Source: a bacterium (GTDB lineage: Bacteria > Patescibacteriota > Minisyncoccia > Phycocordibacterales > PALSA-1337). Taken from it: a stretch of DNA of 41,624 nt. Position numbers and translations under genes: made by a program. Numbering within the stretch: position 1 is the stretch's first letter; each line of letters starts with the position of its first letter. The notes below the pieces were generated by a model. The model had not been told where the DNA came from and searched no databases. It saw only the letters and a program-made list of their open reading frames with translations. Location of the stretch: contig JANXZK010000011.1 in the NCBI GenBank assembly GCA_025355565.1, positions 1 to 41,624 on the forward strand, in the 5' to 3' direction. Shown here piece by piece: positions 38,968 to 41,624 of this stretch.

Positions 38968-40938
38968 ATGGCTGAAAATAGCACAAATTTCAATCAAAAA
39001 AACACTAGATTATCTAATAATGGTAAAAAATCTGGCAAGAAAATCTCTGGAAAAATCGGTAGTTCTGGTACGCCAAAGATGAGTTTTTTGAATATCATCG
39101 CGATCGTAATATTGGTATTTCTATTGCTCGGTGGCCTGTATTCTCAATATTCTTCGAAATCGACCAATACCACAGCGACTTCACTCTCATCGATCGCTCA
39201 GGATGTGCAAAAAGGTAAGGTGACCTCGCTCGATGTCCAAGGGGACAAGATCATCGCGGTTTATGTCGACAAGTCTGTCATGACTACGCAAAAAGAAGCG
39301 GATTCATCGATCACAGAAAGCCTCTCGAGGCTGGGAGTCTCATCGGCGGTTCTCGCTTCGACGACGATCACCATCGAGAGCCCTAGCGGCTTCTGGTATG
39401 TCGTGGGAGAGATCGCGCCGTTCCTCGTGCCGCTCATATTTTTGGCGATATTTATCTGGATGATATCGAGACAAGTCCGCGGCGCTGGTATGCAAGCGAT
39501 CTCATTTGGTCAATCCAAAGCTCGTATCACTCTGCCAAATGACACAAAACAAAAGGTCACGTTCAAAGATGTCGCGGGAGCGAAGGAGGCCAAGCAAGAA
39601 CTATTGGAAATCGTGGATTTTCTCAAGAATCCAAAGAAATTTATCGATATCGGCGCGGAGATTCCAAAAGGTGTGATACTCATGGGGGCACCTGGAACAG
39701 GTAAAACACTACTCGCACGTGCGGTCGCAGGTGAGGCGAACGTGGCCTTTTTCTCAATATCCGGATCAGAATTCGTGGAGATGTTCGTCGGCGTCGGTGC
39801 CTCTCGAGTGAGGGATCTATTCAAGATGGCCAAAGATGCTTCGCCATCTATCGTGTTCGTCGATGAGATCGATGCTGTCGGTCGAGCGCGTGGATCAGGA
39901 ATGGGTGGTGGTAATGATGAACGTGAGCAGACGTTAAATCAGATACTAGTCGAAATGGACGGATTCGAACCAAATGAAAAAGTGATCGTGATGGCGGCAA
40001 CAAATAGACCTGATGTCCTGGATCCGGCACTCCTGCGTCCTGGCAGATTTGATCGACGCGTGGTCATCGACTTGCCTGATAGGGCAGACCGCGAGGAGAT
40101 ACTCGGGATACATTCGAGCAAGAAACAGCGAGCCGAAGATGTGAATATGAAGATCGTGGCAGAGAGAACACCTGGCTTCTCTGGTGCGGACTTGGCAAGT
40201 CTGATGAATGAAGCGGCGATATTAGCGGCGCGAGAGAATCGAACGAAGATCGGCCAGTTCGATCTCATGCGCTCGATAGAGAAAGTTATGCTCGGTCCTG
40301 AGCGTCGCAGTCATGTCCTGTCGGTCAAAGAAAAAGAGATCACTGCATATCATGAGGCCGGGCACGCGATCATCTCATCAGTTTTGCCGTATTCTGATCC
40401 AGTCCACAAGATTTCCATCATCTCCCGAGGTCGTGCGGCTGGTTATACATTGAAATTGCCTTTTGAGGAAAGGAGACTGCAATCACGACGGGAATTTCTG
40501 GATGATATCGCGGTATCGCTCGGTGGTTATGTCGCCGAAAGGATGATCTTTGGGGATATGACGACTGGAGCCTCGAATGATCTGCAAGTTGCCACAGCTC
40601 TCGCTCGTGATATGGTTACTCGATACGGCATGTCGGAAAAGATCGGTCCAGTTGCACTCGAGAGTGCTCAAGGCAAGGTCCTCTTTGGCATGGGGGTCTC
40701 TGACAGGGAATATTCGGAGAAGGTTGCGGCTGAGATAGATTCTGAGGTCTCACGTATCATGATGGATGCGCGTGCTCTGGCAGAAAAAACATTGGGTGAG
40801 CACAAGAATGCTTTTGATGCTGTCGCCAAAAGGTTGGTTGAAACAGAGACCATCGAGAGAGAGGAATATGAGCTTCTGATCGCGTCACAAGGTATAATAG
40901 TGAAGAAGAAAGAAGGTAGCTTGCCAGTTTCTGGCTGA
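38968..40938 (+). CDS. ftsH: ATP-dependent zinc metalloprotease FtsH
   Basis: A 656-residue membrane AAA+ protease that degrades misfolded or regulatory proteins. A polar N-terminal extension of about 40 residues, TM1 (about 41-60), a short outside domain, TM2 (about 148-168), Walker A GAPGTGKT (about 240-247), Walker [13 protein letters not shown] with RPGRFDR, and the zinc site HEAGH (about 462-466). The 40-residue Asn/Lys/Ser-rich extension before TM1 is longer than in E. coli. Complete and probably active. Confidence 0.98.
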   Translation: MAENSTNFNQKNTRLSNNGKKSGKKISGKIGSSGTPKMSFLNIIAIVILVFLLLGGLYSQYSSKSTNTTATSLSSIAQDVQKGKVTSLDVQGDKIIAVYVDKSVMTTQKEADSSITESLSRLGVSSAVLASTTITIESPSGFWYVVGEIAPFLVPLIFLAIFIWMISRQVRGAGMQAISFGQSKARITLPNDTKQKVTFKDVAGAKEAKQELLEIVDFLKNPKKFIDIGAEIPKGVILMGAPGTGKTLLARAVAGEANVAFFSISGSEFVEMFVGVGASRVRDLFKMAKDASPSIVFVDEIDAVGRARGSGMGGGNDEREQTLNQILVEMDGFEPNEKVIVMAATNRPDVLDPALLRPGRFDRRVVIDLPDRADREEILGIHSSKKQRAEDVNMKIVAERTPGFSGADLASLMNEAAILAARENRTKIGQFDLMRSIEKVMLGPERRSHVLSVKEKEITAYHEAGHAIISSVLPYSDPVHKISIISRGRAAGYTLKLPFEERRLQSRREFLDDIAVSLGGYVAERMIFGDMTTGASNDLQVATALARDMVTRYGMSEKIGPVALESAQGKVLFGMGVSDREYSEKVAAEIDSEVSRIMMDARALAEKTLGEHKNAFDAVAKRLVETETIEREEYELLIASQGIIVKKKEGSLPVSG

Positions 40939-40997
40939 CATCAATAATTACAGCACAGAGCCTATAGCGACAAATGAGTACCTTTGAAAAACTATGT

Positions 40998-41071
40998 CCG
41001 CCCTTAGCTCAGTTGGTTAGAGCACAGAGCTTATACCTCTGGGGTCCTAGGTTCGAATCCTAGAGGGCGGA
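40998..41071 (+). tRNA. tRNA-Ile with UAU anticodon
   Basis: A 74-nt tRNA. Acceptor CCGCCCT/AGGGCGG, D stem GCTC/GAGC, anticodon stem CAGAG/CTCTG with loop CTTATAC (anticodon TAT, reading AUA), T arm CTAGG-TTCGAAT-CCTAG, discriminator A, CCA not encoded. Flanks ACTATGT and ACATAGT extend the acceptor stem by 7 bp, which may help 5'/3' processing. Most bacteria read AUA with a lysidine-modified CAU tRNA instead. Confidence 0.93.
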
Positions 41072-41073
41072 CA

Positions 41074-41274
41074 TAGTCTTGCACATGGTGCGAACGCCGT
41101 CGATTGTTCATGTTTTCAGACGTTAATCTACTGTCAACTGTGCACTAACCCAGTGCAATTCTCGCGTCACTTTATATGTTATCAACGGGCGTGGAGGAAT
41201 TTCGTGATTCAAAGTTTCGTGATACAATAAGCCTGTCAACAAACAGGTATTTTTATAATCTCTAATATCAATAT
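41074..41274 (+). promoter_or_regulatory. Spacer with promoter-like box and leader hairpin
   Basis: No gene. TACAAT (41223-41228) could be a -10 box, preceded by two TTTCGTGAT copies. A small hairpin CCTGT/ACAGG followed by TATTTTTAT (about 41231-41254) lies between it and the start at 41275 and could act as a weak attenuator. Confidence 0.4.
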
Positions 41275-41624
41275 ATGAAAAAAACTATAACCATCGTAAG
41301 TTCAGTCGTATCAGGGGTCATTTTCATGGCGATCTTTACTTTTTCCACATTCGGACAAGTAAATGCCGAAACCACTATGCCTGATGGACAGATCTGTCCA
41401 GCGAACTTCATTTGCAGAATCAGACCAGTGACACCGACAGCAATAACTTGTCCAACCGGGTATGTCTGTACTCTACAGAGTGCAACATCAACGAGAGCAA
41501 CGTCGAGGGCAGGAGAGAGACCATACAGACCAGGATCGTATTACAGTCTTCTTACACAGAATGCAAATACTACAGGGAGTACGACACAACAGATGACCGC
41601 AGCTCAAATCCAAGCGGCTGCACA
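41275..41624 (+). CDS. Secreted CPxGYxC-motif protein, 3' end outside the window
   Basis: Partial, at least 116 residues. Signal peptide about 1-31 (ends VNA-E), then CPANFIC (about 40-46) and CPTGYVC (about 57-63), then a Thr/Ser/Arg-rich and Gln/Ala-rich stretch. The arrangement of two Cys motifs after a signal peptide mirrors the protein at 14265, so the two are probably distant paralogues. Likely exported and disulfide bonded. Confidence 0.75.
   Translation, partial: MKKTITIVSSVVSGVIFMAIFTFSTFGQVNAETTMPDGQICPANFICRIRPVTPTAITCPTGYVCTLQSATSTRATSRAGERPYRPGSYYSLLTQNANTTGSTTQQMTAAQIQAAA

Noticed and set aside
40996-41073. tRNA with an acceptor stem beginning at GTCCGCC
   Set aside because: This would leave four bases before the D stem. 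Shifting by two gives the standard 7-bp acceptor and TA at positions 8-9.
1-41624. CRISPR array or cas genes
   Set aside because: No regularly spaced direct repeats and no Cas-like proteins were seen.
1-41624. Insertion sequences with DDE transposases
   Set aside because: No transposase-like protein is present; the only recombinase is the serine integrase at 28823-30487.

Overview
The window looks like a chromosome segment of a Patescibacteria (Candidate Phyla Radiation, probably Parcubacteria-like) bacterium. The evidence is indirect but consistent. The spc-type ribosomal cluster passes from rpsE straight to rplO with no rpmD (uL30), which CPR genomes are known to lack. Shine-Dalgarno sites are weak and several genes look leaderless. 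Secreted genes encode PKD, SPNGGE-type and PG_binding_1 proteins of the kind common in Parcubacteria. Genes are short and densely packed. No 16S rRNA is present, so the assignment stays an inference.

Layout. (1) 1-3960, minus strand: a metal-stress operon led by a CsoR/RcnR-family repressor and containing two YHS-domain proteins, a DUF302 domain, Met/Gly-rich and His-rich small proteins and membrane proteins. (2) 4023-5851: a type IV AbiEi/AbiEii toxin-antitoxin pair followed by a RadC-like JAB-domain gene in the same operon. (3) 6159-9984: str operon rpsL-rpsG-fusA, with a hicBA toxin-antitoxin module wedged between rpsG and fusA. (4) 10012-16465: a lysozyme-like protein and three secreted surface proteins. 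(5) 16642-23143: rpsN-rpsH-rplF-rplR-rpsE-rplO-secY-adk-map-ndk. (6) 23258-23466: an unannotated structured RNA with its own promoter and terminator. (7) 23530-28439: a membrane protein, a beta-CASP RNase, rplT/rpmI/infC (minus), a phospholipase D family enzyme (minus) and smpB. (8) 28509-28885: ssrA (tmRNA), not part of any protein annotation but clearly recognisable. (9) 28879-37634: an integrated mobile element of about 8.8 kb inserted at the 3' end of ssrA. (10) 37747-38847: a truncated gene and two orphan genes. (11) 38968-41624: ftsH, tRNA-Ile(UAU) and the start of another secreted protein.

The element in region 9 is the most unusual part. A large serine recombinase sits at one end. A 9-bp direct repeat marks both ends (28879-28887 and 37626-37634). 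The sequence just outside the right end looks like the displaced ssrA terminator. The last 20 codons of the recombinase are antisense ssrA sequence, and joining the two ends in silico gives a different C-terminus for the excised form. Inside are a helicase-like ATPase behind an attenuator-like leader, two zinc-ribbon proteins, a secreted coiled-coil protein, a HEPN-like protein, a PD-(D/E)XK-like protein, a DpnD/PcfM-like protein and two ORF-free tracts dense in tetraloop hairpins.

All calls rest on reading the sequence and on recalled family motifs. No database search, folding program or codon statistic was run.
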